The notes beneath the pieces are model-generated. The model did no database searches, was not told the origin of the DNA, and saw only the letters and a list, made by a program, of their open reading frames with translations. Below are positions 44,213 through 52,150 of a stretch of 64,000 nucleotides of DNA, in pieces; within the stretch, counting starts at the first letter, position 1; each line of letters begins with the position of its first letter. Where the stretch lies: positions 575,492-639,491 of the forward strand of contig CANMRV010000005.1 in assembly GCA_947500435.1 (NCBI GenBank). Direction: 5' to 3'. Source of the stretch: an uncultured Flavobacteriaceae bacterium (GTDB lineage Bacteria > Bacteroidota > Bacteroidia > Flavobacteriales > Flavobacteriaceae). Made by a program: the position numbers and the translations under genes.

Positions 44213-44229
44213 ACTAATGGGTTTTTAGA

Positions 44230-44261
44230 TTTGATACAGAATGGTGGTAAGTGTTACAAAA
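44230..44261 (-). promoter_or_regulatory. ECF promoter TTTTGTAACA-N15-TATCAAA (autoregulatory)
   Basis: Minus strand: TTTTGTAACA (44252-44261), 15 bases, TATCAAA (44230-44236), 18 bases before the sigma gene start. Same boxes and spacing as the two SRPBCC promoters. Confidence 0.75.
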
Positions 44262-44282
44262 GTTTCTGTTTTTTAAACTTTT

Positions 44283-44479
44283 GCCTAACGGTCTTGTGTA
44301 TGAAACGTAGCGTGTAAAAAGACACTAAATTTTCGGATTAACACAGAGCCGAATTTTTATATTTTGTTTTTATTTTTTCTATTTTAAAAGCCAAATTTAA
44401 ATATTTGGCGGTCTTTGCAAAAAAGCATAAACCGTTGAGTTTAGTACTTATTAGCTATGTTTTATACACATTGTTGTGC
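44283..44479. repeat. Cassette-boundary palindrome
   Basis: Ends are inverted imperfect repeats: GCCTAACGG, TTGTGTATGAAACGTAGC (44283-44311) against GCTATGTTTTATACACATTGTTGTGC (44454-44479), sharing GTGTAT-AAAC-TAGC. About 140 A/T-rich bases lie between with no gene. A diverged copy with the same ends is at 50999-51199. Confidence 0.7.
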
Positions 44480-44484
44480 TTTCG

Positions 44485-45228
44485 TTATTTTTTTAATTTT
44501 TGCTCAATAATATCTATAGTTGCATTAGCATTTTCAATTAAATCATTAAGTCGTTTAATAGATGTTGTTGATGTATTCCTGTTCCATAAATGAAAAGCTT
44601 CGAGTATAAGAATTAATTGAGGTTGATTGTCCGTGATTTTTAATTGGTTATTTAATTCTGGCTGAATTTCTAACCTTTTTCTTAAGGATGAATTTCCTCC
44701 AAGGGTAGATGCATTTTGCAGCATTCCGATTAATTCCTTTGCATTACCATTATTTCCATCAACCATTTTGTTCTGACGACCCAAATAAGTTGTCAAACTA
44801 TTAATGATTTCTTGTGGTAAAAGACTCATGTCTCCCGAACTTATTAAGGTGCTAATATTGTTTGTCTCAAAGTTCATAAGCATAACAGTATATTTTAAAT
44901 TACGAAGGTTATGCAAGGTTTTATTAGCATTTAAATCAGATTCTTTATAGGTTTCTATATAATCTTCATAAGACTTTAGATAAATTTCAAAATCAGAAAT
45001 TAAACTTTTAGCATACGCTTTGTCACTTTCCAAATCTATTATAAGTTGTCGGTAATATGTTTCTCGTTTTTCATCAAGCTTTTGATTTTCATTCCAATTA
45101 TTAATTGATAAAGCAATCAAAATTCCAATAACCACAAGAACAATTTCTCCGATTGCATAAATCAGATACTTACTGAACTTATTTTCAGAGAGTAGTTTTT
45201 GCCGAATTTTTCTAAAGAATTTTATCAT
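44485..45228 (-). CDS. DUF6090-family membrane protein (copy 2)
   Basis: A 247-residue protein with a conserved N-terminus (IKFFRKIRQKLL, KFSKYLIYAIGEIVLVVIGILIAL), one membrane helix at about 22-43, and an extracytoplasmic helical domain. Nearly the first 48 residues match the neighbour at 45267; the rest differs. DUF6090 proteins are frequent and often tandem in flavobacteria; function unknown. Confidence 0.85.
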   Translation of the reverse strand: MIKFFRKIRQKLLSENKFSKYLIYAIGEIVLVVIGILIALSINNWNENQKLDEKRETYYRQLIIDLESDKAYAKSLISDFEIYLKSYEDYIETYKESDLNANKTLHNLRNLKYTVMLMNFETNNISTLISSGDMSLLPQEIINSLTTYLGRQNKMVDGNNGNAKELIGMLQNASTLGGNSSLRKRLEIQPELNNQLKITDNQPQLILILEAFHLWNRNTSTTSIKRLNDLIENANATIDIIEQKLKK

Positions 45229-45266
45229 TGATTAGCGGTTTATGCTTTCGTTATTTTCGAATTAGT

Positions 45267-46004
45267 TTATTCATCTTCTAATTTTTCATCTATTAATGCA
45301 ATGATTTCTAAACTTTTGGCTCTATACTCTTTTAAATATGGAATATATTTTTTGAAATACATTTCATAGAGCATTTTAGTTGTATTTCTATAACCAAAAT
45401 CGGTTAACGCATATTCTATGAAAGCATCACTATAACTGCTTGTTCCACTGAAGTTCATATCTGCAAACCAAGGTTGTGTGTATTTTACAATTTCTAAAAA
45501 AGAATTTGAGTTTGTGGTTAGTTCCTCTAATTTAACAGAAATGTCATTAGTTAAATCTATATACAGACTATTTAATTTAATGGATAAAGAATCACTAGAA
45601 GTGTTGTTTTGTTGGTTGTAGTTTTGTAATAGTTCATTGCCGTTTTTTCTTAATTTAATATCAGGGAAACCGAAATTTACATATCTGCAATTTTTACAAT
45701 TTTTAAAGTCTTCTTTTTTTCTTGTTTTGTTAATAATTGCTAAATAATCTTTTTCTATATCTTTCGAAGAATTGACAACATTATTAATATTTTTTATGTC
45801 TTGTTGTAAATCTGCTTTTATCGTTGCATAAATATTATTCAACACTTTTTTTTGTTGTTGCTTTTGATTCCAATTGTTTATTGAGAGAGCAATTAAAATT
45901 CCAATAACTACAAGAACAATTTCTCCAATTGCATAAATCAGATATTTACTGAATTTATTTTCAGTCAGTAATTTTTGTCTAATTTTTCTAAAGAATTTTA
46001 TCAT
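45267..46004 (-). CDS. DUF6090-family membrane protein (copy 1)
   Basis: A 245-residue relative of the downstream gene: same basic N-terminus and membrane helix (to INNWN at about 47), then a different helical outer domain containing KNCKNCRYVNFG. The two genes are 38 bases apart and probably co-transcribed, forming one cassette-like block between two boundary repeats. Confidence 0.85.
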   Translation of the reverse strand: MIKFFRKIRQKLLTENKFSKYLIYAIGEIVLVVIGILIALSINNWNQKQQQKKVLNNIYATIKADLQQDIKNINNVVNSSKDIEKDYLAIINKTRKKEDFKNCKNCRYVNFGFPDIKLRKNGNELLQNYNQQNNTSSDSLSIKLNSLYIDLTNDISVKLEELTTNSNSFLEIVKYTQPWFADMNFSGTSSYSDAFIEYALTDFGYRNTTKMLYEMYFKKYIPYLKEYRAKSLEIIALIDEKLEDE

Positions 46005-46030
46005 TGGTTAATGGTTGGTTATAATGAAGC

Positions 46031-46171
46031 ACAACAATATAATAAACACATCAGTGTGTTTATCCTTTTTTATGAGGATTAAAATTTAACATTTCAATGG
46101 TACTGGACAAAACCTACTTAGTCACTCGTCACACTTGTCCGACAATTTTTGGATGAGACGAGCGCTAGCGG
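46031..46171. repeat. 142-bp repeat, copy 2
   Basis: Same orientation and order as copy 1 at 41271: ACAACAATATAATAAACACA, the tcag-loop hairpin, AATTTAACATTTCAATG, ACAAAACCTACTTAGTCACTCG and GAGACGAGCGCTAGCGG. Its end reaches into the last codons of the serine-hydrolase-like gene, and it lies upstream of the DUF6090 pair. Confidence 0.8.
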
Positions 46172-47886
46172 AAGTTTATTTTATGCAAAAGACGATTTTC
46201 TTTCCCATGAAACATCAGATGAATCCCTGTAATAATTTCGGACGGGTCCCTTTCAAATTTTAAATTGGTAAAATGTTGCGTGTTACTAGAGAACGTGTCT
46301 CCTTGTACATAGGTCAAAGCGATATCTCCAATTCTGTAATTTTTCAAGGCCAATTTACCATTTTCAATTTTTAAATCATACACGACATCAAATGTTTTAT
46401 CTATATAGCTACCTTCATATATCAGCAACTCTGATGCACTCAACGTGGTAGGTTGATACCCATCAAATTTATAATATTCTGGAAATTCAAGGGAGCCATA
46501 ATGGAAATAGGGAGCTGCCCCTTCTGAAAATTTTAAAAAGTACCAGTTATCTCCGGGAGTCATCATTTGAAACCTATTCTTTTCTATTGGAAGTAAAGGC
46601 GTGGAGTCCCCATTGGGTCTTACATATCGGAGTGTATCCTTCTCAAGCGTGATCTTTCTTCTAAAACCAGCTTCCGCATTCCAGTAATCACCACAATAAT
46701 GCGCTAACGCTTTGTTATCAAGGGCTAACGTTTTTATTTTAGAATAATCAATATTAGAGGGTCCCACAAAAAAATCGGGTAATAGTATAAGAGCAGCTCT
46801 AACCGTAACCCAGCCTGTATAGGCCTCACCTGTATTTGCGAAGACATAAGAGGAGAATCCTTTATGAACGACTTTTGTTACACTACTACTAAAACCACCA
46901 GAATTCCCACGCATCCACGATTTATGTGCGCCACTTTCCCAATGGTAGCCAATCTGTCCAAGCGTAGTGCCGGTTGATTTGATTGGCTCACCTTTATAAT
47001 CGAATTCAATTAATGCATTTAGTTTTTTGACACTTTCTTTTTTAAGCAATGAAGGGTTATTTAAGTGCTGTTCCCACTTGATGAGATCATCAAGACTAGA
47101 ATACATACTATTCACCCCGAATACGCATGATGCTGTTCTTTTTCGTAACAACTCATCATTTTCGCTAGTATACGAAAGCGCGGCATTCTCTATATGCTGA
47201 TCAATATTCTCTATGGAGAAAGTATTCAACATGCCCAAGGGTTCAAAAATAGCCTCTTTCATAAAACGAGCAAATCCTTTACCTGAAACAGACCCGATAA
47301 CTTCTGCCAATAAAAGCATATTGCTTGCAGAATCTTGTGTTCTACTGCCGGGTTCGAACAAAATATGCTCCTGAGATCGAAGTAGTTGAAGCGCAACATC
47401 TTGAGACAGTACTTCATTTGGTTGCCCTCCTGCTAGAACATGTAAGCGACGGAAATCATCGATACCACTTGAATGTTGTAAAAGATCTTTAACCCTAACT
47501 TTAGAGATAAAATCAGGCATATCTGAAAGATATTTATGTATAGGTGTATCTAAAGATAAGAGGCCCTTGTCAATAAGCACAAAGGCAGCAGTAGCCGTTA
47601 CATGCGATGATAGTTCAGCTAAAGGAAAAATGGTTGAAGCCGTTATAGGTATCTGGTTCTCAACATCAGCAAGTCCGAAACATTTTTTATAAACAGGGGC
47701 GCCGTTATTCATAACAAAGACGGCAACACCAGGTTTGGTTTGAGTATCCCATCGATTCACCATATTGTTGAACTTCTGTTCTTGCTCAGCAGACAAACTT
47801 GAAAAGGCCTGGGCATAGAGGTCGACGAACCCTAAAGAGATAAACAAAACAATTCCTATTGAAAATTTTATGCGATGGAGATTCAT
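46165..47886 (-). CDS. Beta-lactamase-fold protein with degenerate active site
   Basis: A 573-residue secreted protein (Sec signal to about residue 26) with a class C beta-lactamase/DD-peptidase fold (GVAVFVMNNGAPVYKKCFGLAD, HKYLSDMPDF, LLQHSSGIDDF, FEPGSRTQDSASNMLLLAEVIG) and a C-terminal lipocalin-like domain. The catalytic SxxK reads E91-L-S-S94, the YxN motif reads D185-S-A, and the third motif is GNSGG. All three active-site elements differ from the family, so it may be a binding pseudo-enzyme. Confidence 0.8.
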   Translation of the reverse strand: MNLHRIKFSIGIVLFISLGFVDLYAQAFSSLSAEQEQKFNNMVNRWDTQTKPGVAVFVMNNGAPVYKKCFGLADVENQIPITASTIFPLAELSSHVTATAAFVLIDKGLLSLDTPIHKYLSDMPDFISKVRVKDLLQHSSGIDDFRRLHVLAGGQPNEVLSQDVALQLLRSQEHILFEPGSRTQDSASNMLLLAEVIGSVSGKGFARFMKEAIFEPLGMLNTFSIENIDQHIENAALSYTSENDELLRKRTASCVFGVNSMYSSLDDLIKWEQHLNNPSLLKKESVKKLNALIEFDYKGEPIKSTGTTLGQIGYHWESGAHKSWMRGNSGGFSSSVTKVVHKGFSSYVFANTGEAYTGWVTVRAALILLPDFFVGPSNIDYSKIKTLALDNKALAHYCGDYWNAEAGFRRKITLEKDTLRYVRPNGDSTPLLPIEKNRFQMMTPGDNWYFLKFSEGAAPYFHYGSLEFPEYYKFDGYQPTTLSASELLIYEGSYIDKTFDVVYDLKIENGKLALKNYRIGDIALTYVQGDTFSSNTQHFTNLKFERDPSEIITGIHLMFHGKENRLLHKINFR

Positions 47887-48142
47887 AGCTCTATTTTAAA
47901 TGAATACTTCCAATTATAGAAGATTTCGAGCTAAAAGAGGTTTACATTTATACAACCGGAGTACGGATTTATAAAATTGGACTGATTACTCCAATACTTG
48001 GCGAGATAAAAGAAAGTTTTAGAAAGGTATTGCTGATTAGGACTTTTTTGGTCTAATTGCTTACTCGGGACGACACTAGTCACAGCCTAGCGGTAGCTGG
48101 GGGGGGGGAGAAGCCCGTATTGTTTGTAGGTTTTGTTACCAT
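47887..48142. other. Intergenic spacer with ACTAGTCAC-type repeat
   Basis: 256 bases without a credible gene. They contain the second copy of the TTGCTTACTCGG...CACTAGTCAC...GCGGTAGC repeat (about 48058-48105) and a G run at 48098-48107. No palindromic boundary as clear as elsewhere in the island is visible here. Confidence 0.6.
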
Positions 48143-49381
48143 TTAGTTATTTTCGTCGAAATGGAATAAAATTAGCTCCAAATATACTTCCTTATCCTTG
48201 TCATTTGGTAATCTAAACTTATAACTAAACGAAGATTCTCCATTTTTTTCTTTGCGTGAAACAAAATATTCATGCTTTTCACATTCTTTATCGGCTGTCA
48301 AGATGATTTTTGAAAAATCCTTATTTGTTACAAAGAAAATTAAGGCCACCTTTGAATCTCTCCAAGTTAAATATCTATCAAATAATTGGTTTATTGCTTT
48401 GTGAAACTCGCTTGCTCCTTTCCAAAATTTACATTCTGCAACAAAAACATTTGAACTATCTTCCGAATACTTTAAGATGATATCAGTTTTTCCTTTTTTA
48501 TTGAAAGTTTCTCCTGTTGCGGTTACTGATTCATATCTTGTTTCAAGAATGAACAAAAATTGGTCTCGTAGGCCTTCTTCGTCCTTGCCACTATATAAAG
48601 CAGGTTTTTTTTCCATGCTTTTACCTGCATCATAAATTACCTTTAGAATATCAGCGTACATTTTTTTAGCCATTGTAGGCGCTGAAGAAAATTCTTTTCC
48701 CTTACCCACTTTTGGTTGAGGAATTATTGCCTTTTTAATGGAAGGGACAGTAAAAATGGATTCTGTATTGGAATTTGTTGAAATGTTAATTGCAGTAAAG
48801 AAGTCATTTTCTTTAAGAAATTTATCTTTTGTTTGCTTGAACATTCGATTAACTATTCCATTTACTCTTGAATTCCATTGGTTCGCGAAAACATTTACAT
48901 TTCCTAGATTGGTAAAAGCAGAACTATAAATTCCAGCTTTTTCTCTTTTGAATTTTTCTGCGTCTTGTTCGTAGATTTTAAAAGATAAAGTTACCTCTTT
49001 TTTAGCATCATTAACACTAATTTCATAGGTCGTCATTGTCCAGCTGCTCGGTCGAATCTTGAAAAGGACAGATGAACCTGTAAACTTATAGTGAACAGTA
49101 AAATAATATACGTCCTTTTCATATTCATGCTCTCTATAACTTCTACTCGTGAATTTTTCTTTTCGTATTGTTGGTTTATCAATGCGTTCACTTTCCTTAT
49201 AAACTTTTAATGGCTCAACAGAATATTCACTTTGCATATATTCCTTGAATTCGTCTTCGTCTACACCTAAAATATATTCTTTTGATTGAGCTTCAATATG
49301 CTTTTTAATATTTGCTTCAAATTGCTTTTCGGCGCTAAAACTATCAACTTCAGCAAAAGCTTTTATTTTAGTACTATACAT
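48143..49381 (-). CDS. Protein with PD-(D/E)XK nuclease-like domain
   Basis: A 412-residue cytoplasmic protein. The N-terminal 230 residues are mixed alpha/beta with no recognised family. The C-terminal part has a restriction-endonuclease-like core: RDQFLFILET, GKTDIILKY (D300) and VFVAECKFWKG (E316-x-K318), followed by helices and VALIFFVTNKDF. This is the D...ExK pattern of PD-(D/E)XK nucleases. It is a single-gene block; a defence role is possible but not shown. Confidence 0.65.
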   Translation of the reverse strand: MYSTKIKAFAEVDSFSAEKQFEANIKKHIEAQSKEYILGVDEDEFKEYMQSEYSVEPLKVYKESERIDKPTIRKEKFTSRSYREHEYEKDVYYFTVHYKFTGSSVLFKIRPSSWTMTTYEISVNDAKKEVTLSFKIYEQDAEKFKREKAGIYSSAFTNLGNVNVFANQWNSRVNGIVNRMFKQTKDKFLKENDFFTAINISTNSNTESIFTVPSIKKAIIPQPKVGKGKEFSSAPTMAKKMYADILKVIYDAGKSMEKKPALYSGKDEEGLRDQFLFILETRYESVTATGETFNKKGKTDIILKYSEDSSNVFVAECKFWKGASEFHKAINQLFDRYLTWRDSKVALIFFVTNKDFSKIILTADKECEKHEYFVSRKEKNGESSFSYKFRLPNDKDKEVYLELILFHFDENN

Positions 49382-49396
49382 TTTTTGTAATTAATG

Positions 49397-49531
49397 GTTA
49401 CGGCGGTCTCGGCTATGAGTAGTTGCGTGGTTCGGCACTTAACTTTGCAAGTACGCACCAAACTGAAAATCCGCAAGGATTTTCGGAAGTAGGCGAGTTG
49501 CAATATTTCTTCTAGCCAGGGTTGTCCCCAG
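49397..49531. repeat. Cassette-boundary palindrome
   Basis: GGCTATGAGTAGTTGCG (49411) and TTGCAATATTTCTTCTAGCC (49498-49517) form imperfect inverted ends, with outer GGTTACGGCGG (49397) and CCAGGGTTGTCCCC. The centre has AAAATCCGCAAGGATTTT, an 18-base near-palindrome. Confidence 0.55.
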
Positions 49532-49533
49532 TT

Positions 49534-50160
49534 TTATTTTTTATTTTCATCCTTAATAGGAATCCCATTTATCTCTACATAATGAAATGCCTCTTTATAT
49601 TTAAGGTGTCCAGTTATATCATCAGCTTCTTGGCTTAACTCAAACTTTTCGAATCTTCCCAAAAAATCTGAATCATCTATTTTTTTAGGCAGTAAATCTC
49701 TACTTTCAATTTGCTTACTGATTTTTTCATAGAGCTCAATCTTCTTAATATCGATTTCCAATTTCTTTAATTCATTATCTAGACGAGTATTTTGGATATC
49801 CAAAATCTTTTGTCCACTAATGAATAAAGCGTATAATATTATAGCCGGTATACCTAATAATTTGGGTATTTCAATTCTTAATTCAGAATCTTTAATTTTA
49901 AATTCAGGTTTCCAACCTTCTTTTAGCTTTATCCTTATTGAATTTCCAGTGTTAATTTGTTCTATTTCAAAAAAATTTCTAAAGGCTACTTGATATTTTT
50001 CGGAATAATACACAGGAAAGCTTTGAGCTAAAACTCTTTTATAGAACAAATCAAATTTAAACAGCAGATTTGCTAGTTCATCGATGTCTAAATAATGATA
50101 TTTAATGTAAATATTAATTGAAGTTTTTTCGATTGATTCTTTATTAAAAACATTTTCCAT
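49534..50160 (-). CDS. Hypothetical protein with one membrane helix
   Basis: A 208-residue protein: soluble N-terminal part (INIYIKYHYLDIDELANLLFKFDLFYKRVLAQSFP), one hydrophobic helix (LLGIPAIILYALFISG, about 102-117), then a charged coiled-coil-like stretch (LDNELKKLEIDIKKIELYEKI) and a short tail. No domain recognised. One-gene block between two palindromes. Confidence 0.65.
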   Translation of the reverse strand: MENVFNKESIEKTSINIYIKYHYLDIDELANLLFKFDLFYKRVLAQSFPVYYSEKYQVAFRNFFEIEQINTGNSIRIKLKEGWKPEFKIKDSELRIEIPKLLGIPAIILYALFISGQKILDIQNTRLDNELKKLEIDIKKIELYEKISKQIESRDLLPKKIDDSDFLGRFEKFELSQEADDITGHLKYKEAFHYVEINGIPIKDENKK

Positions 50161-50230
50161 AATTGTAAAGAGTATTGATTCCTAAATTGTGTACTAATAT
50201 GAGTTAGTTTTCGGTTTAGCACAGTCCTTA

Positions 50231-50295
50231 GCATTTCCGAGTGGATTCGGACGTAGTCGAATCCGCCGTAATTGCAGTTATACCTTGTTGGCCAC
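50231..50295. repeat. Cassette-boundary palindrome
   Basis: GCATTTCCGAGTGGATTCG (50231-50249) pairs with CGAATCCGCCGTAATTGC (50258-50275) to form a long hairpin. Its outer edge is CTTGTTGGCCAC (50284-50295), which on the minus strand reads GTGGCCAACAAG, 7 bases after the stop of the gene at 50302. Confidence 0.65.
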
Positions 50296-50301
50296 AGTTT
50301 T

Positions 50302-50742
50302 TTACCATAACTTTCTCACTATTACAATTCCAAAAATCAACAAAGTATAAACAAGAAATTCAGTATGGTCAAAGTCGGCAAAGATTCCGCGAAATCTTGA
50401 TTCAGAGTAATATTCTTTTTTGTTTTCCAAGTTCGGATATTGCTGGCTGTTATCAACCCATTTGTTCTTTTCTATATAATACTCGGTAAATGGCCAAAAC
50501 GCTTTTGTGCTTTTCCAGTTATACAATTTCACGTTATAAACATTCCTTGCTCCAGTCAGATATGTTGTTCCTGCGTCGGTTAATATAAATGCCTCGTCTC
50601 TTCCAATATTACTTGCGTAATTGTCTTTCAAATCGAATTTTGGTGACATTCCAAAATAGTTCACAAAAAGAGCAAATAAATTTATCGACATTAAAACAAT
50701 CATTATTCTGCGCTCTCTTTTGCTAATAGCTATTTTTTTCAT
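50302..50742 (-). CDS. Small membrane protein, function unknown
   Basis: A 146-residue protein with a membrane helix near each end (about 12-30 and 128-143) and a soluble middle part (DEAFILTDAGTTYLTGARNVYNVKLYNW). No known family. It follows the 70-residue gene at 50761 by 18 bases; the two form one block of the island. Confidence 0.6.
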   Translation of the reverse strand: MKKIAISKRERRIMIVLMSINLFALFVNYFGMSPKFDLKDNYASNIGRDEAFILTDAGTTYLTGARNVYNVKLYNWKSTKAFWPFTEYYIEKNKWVDNSQQYPNLENKKEYYSESRFRGIFADFDHTEFLVYTLLIFGIVIVRKLW

Positions 50743-50760
50743 TGATTAGTTAGTACTTTG

Positions 50761-50973
50761 TTAGTAGTAATGTCCCTCCAATATTTCAAAGTCCATATTT
50801 GTCGAATATTTTTTGGCATCTTTATCCGTCAGAGTTCTTGATTTTTGCAGTTCAGCCATAAAGTCATTATATCCTTTAGTGTCCGTTTTTGGGTTCGGAC
50901 AAACTCGGTATGATTTGGAAGAAACTTCGCTATTATGCTCCAACTTTATTTTTAAAGCCTGTTCAAATGTCAT
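50761..50973 (-). CDS. Small hypothetical protein (70 residues)
   Basis: A short soluble protein (MTFEQALKIKLEHNSEV to NMDFEILEGHYY) without recognised motifs. It has codon use like its neighbours, sits on the same strand and leads a two-gene block, so it is probably real. Confidence 0.5.
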   Translation of the reverse strand: MTFEQALKIKLEHNSEVSSKSYRVCPNPKTDTKGYNDFMAELQKSRTLTDKDAKKYSTNMDFEILEGHYY

Positions 50974-50998
50974 TCGATTTCCTTTTTTTCAAATCGTG

Positions 50999-51199
50999 GT
51001 CAACGGCTCTGTATATGAAAAGTAGCGCTAAAAATGAACGATTACTTTTCGGATAAACACAAGCCAAATTTTTAAATTTTACTATTTATATTTTTTATTG
51101 AAAATCGTCAAATTTAAAAATTCGGTGACTTTTCAAAAATGCCCAAACCTTAGTGTTAGCAATGACTTTCGCTATTTTTTATATACATTTTTGGGCAAC
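50999..51199. repeat. Cassette-boundary palindrome (diverged copy of 44283)
   Basis: GTCAACGGCTC, TGTATATGAAAAGTAGCGC (50999-51028) is inverted at CGCTATTTTTTATATACATT, TTTGGGCAAC (51170-51199). The inside shares ACTTTTCGGATAAACACA and GCCAAATTTTT with the element at 44283. Length is about 200 bases in both, with no gene inside. Confidence 0.7.
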
Positions 51200-51204
51200 G
51201 TTAT

Positions 51205-52095
51205 TTATCTTTTCAATACTTTTTTTACGTCAAATTTGTCTATCGAATTCTCTTCGAGAAATTGTGTTTTAAGTCTTCTTAAATTCGGAAAATCTGATTT
51301 TCTACTATTTATCATTACATCTGCTCCAAGTAGTCCGTTTCTACCGACTTTATCTAAATGATAAACGATTATTAAAATTGGAACTACTACTTTGTTGGTC
51401 GCTTGTTTATAATAAGTCACATATGAACTTAATCTATGAAGAGTTGATTTAATTATCGACTCACTTATTTTATCGTTGAAGTATTTGATTTCAACAATTC
51501 TATCCGCAAATCCTTTTGATTTAGCTCTTAACAAAATATCAATTTCAAATTTATTTCCCATTTTCTGTTGGGATAAAATCTCGAAATTTTGAGAACTATA
51601 ATTTTTGAAAATTTCAGTAATAGATTCTTCGACTGCTATATATTTATTGAAAACCCTTTGTTGAATTTCATTCGGTTCCGCCTTTTTTTCCAGTTCTATT
51701 TCTTGAACTTCTAATTTCACTTTCTCTTCACGTTCCTCTGTCGTTAATGACTTTATTTCAAGATTCAATTTGTCCAATTCCCTGTCAAATTTCTCATCAA
51801 TTTTTGTTTGTCTTTTGAACCAACGATAAAGACCAACTGTTAGAAAAAGACTGCCCAAAGCTGAGAGAATAATTGGTATACAAAAAAATAGATTTTGAAG
51901 TTTCTTTACTTTATTTTGCTTGTCAACGACTAATTCTTTTGCGGATTCTTGTAAGTCATTAAAATCAGATTGGCTCAAATAAATTCCAAAGTCTTCTTTT
52001 AAGTATAGATATGGCGATACTATAGCAAGTCCAATTAGAACTAATCCAATCGAAACAAAAAATTTGTTTATATCTCCGTATTCAATTTTTTGCAC
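51205..52095 (-). CDS. Membrane-anchored PD-(D/E)XK nuclease-like protein
   Basis: A 296-residue protein with two membrane helices (about 12-30 and 69-90), a charged coiled-coil linker (about 97-140) and a C-terminal restriction-endonuclease-like domain: FEIDILLR (D186) and ADRIVEIKYF (E202-x-K204), then VVVPILIIVYHLD. This is the Mrr-like D...ExK order. Last gene (right edge) of the minus-strand island. A nuclease tied to the membrane suggests a defence or uptake function, but that is inference. Confidence 0.65.
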   Translation of the reverse strand: MQKIEYGDINKFFVSIGLVLIGLAIVSPYLYLKEDFGIYLSQSDFNDLQESAKELVVDKQNKVKKLQNLFFCIPIILSALGSLFLTVGLYRWFKRQTKIDEKFDRELDKLNLEIKSLTTEEREEKVKLEVQEIELEKKAEPNEIQQRVFNKYIAVEESITEIFKNYSSQNFEILSQQKMGNKFEIDILLRAKSKGFADRIVEIKYFNDKISESIIKSTLHRLSSYVTYYKQATNKVVVPILIIVYHLDKVGRNGLLGADVMINSRKSDFPNLRRLKTQFLEENSIDKFDVKKVLKR

Positions 52096-52112
52096 TGTCT
52101 TCTTTTAATGTT

Positions 52113-52150
52113 GCCCAACAAGCTGATATAGTTATTAACTATATCTGGCT
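52113..52150. repeat. Cassette-boundary end motif at the right edge of the island
   Basis: GCCCAACAAGC (52113-52123) followed by the palindrome GATATAGTTATTAACTATATC (52125-52145). It is the clearest GCCCAACAA copy and the last on this side; strand bias changes immediately after it. Confidence 0.55.

Noticed and set aside
44405..44593. 62-codon plus-strand frame at the end of the DUF6090 block
   Set aside because: It lies in a boundary palindrome and overlaps the end of a real minus-strand gene.
50231..50275. Hairpin with TCGAATCC that looks like a tRNA arm
   Set aside because: No acceptor, anticodon or D-arm pairing around it; it is a single long hairpin of the cassette boundary type.
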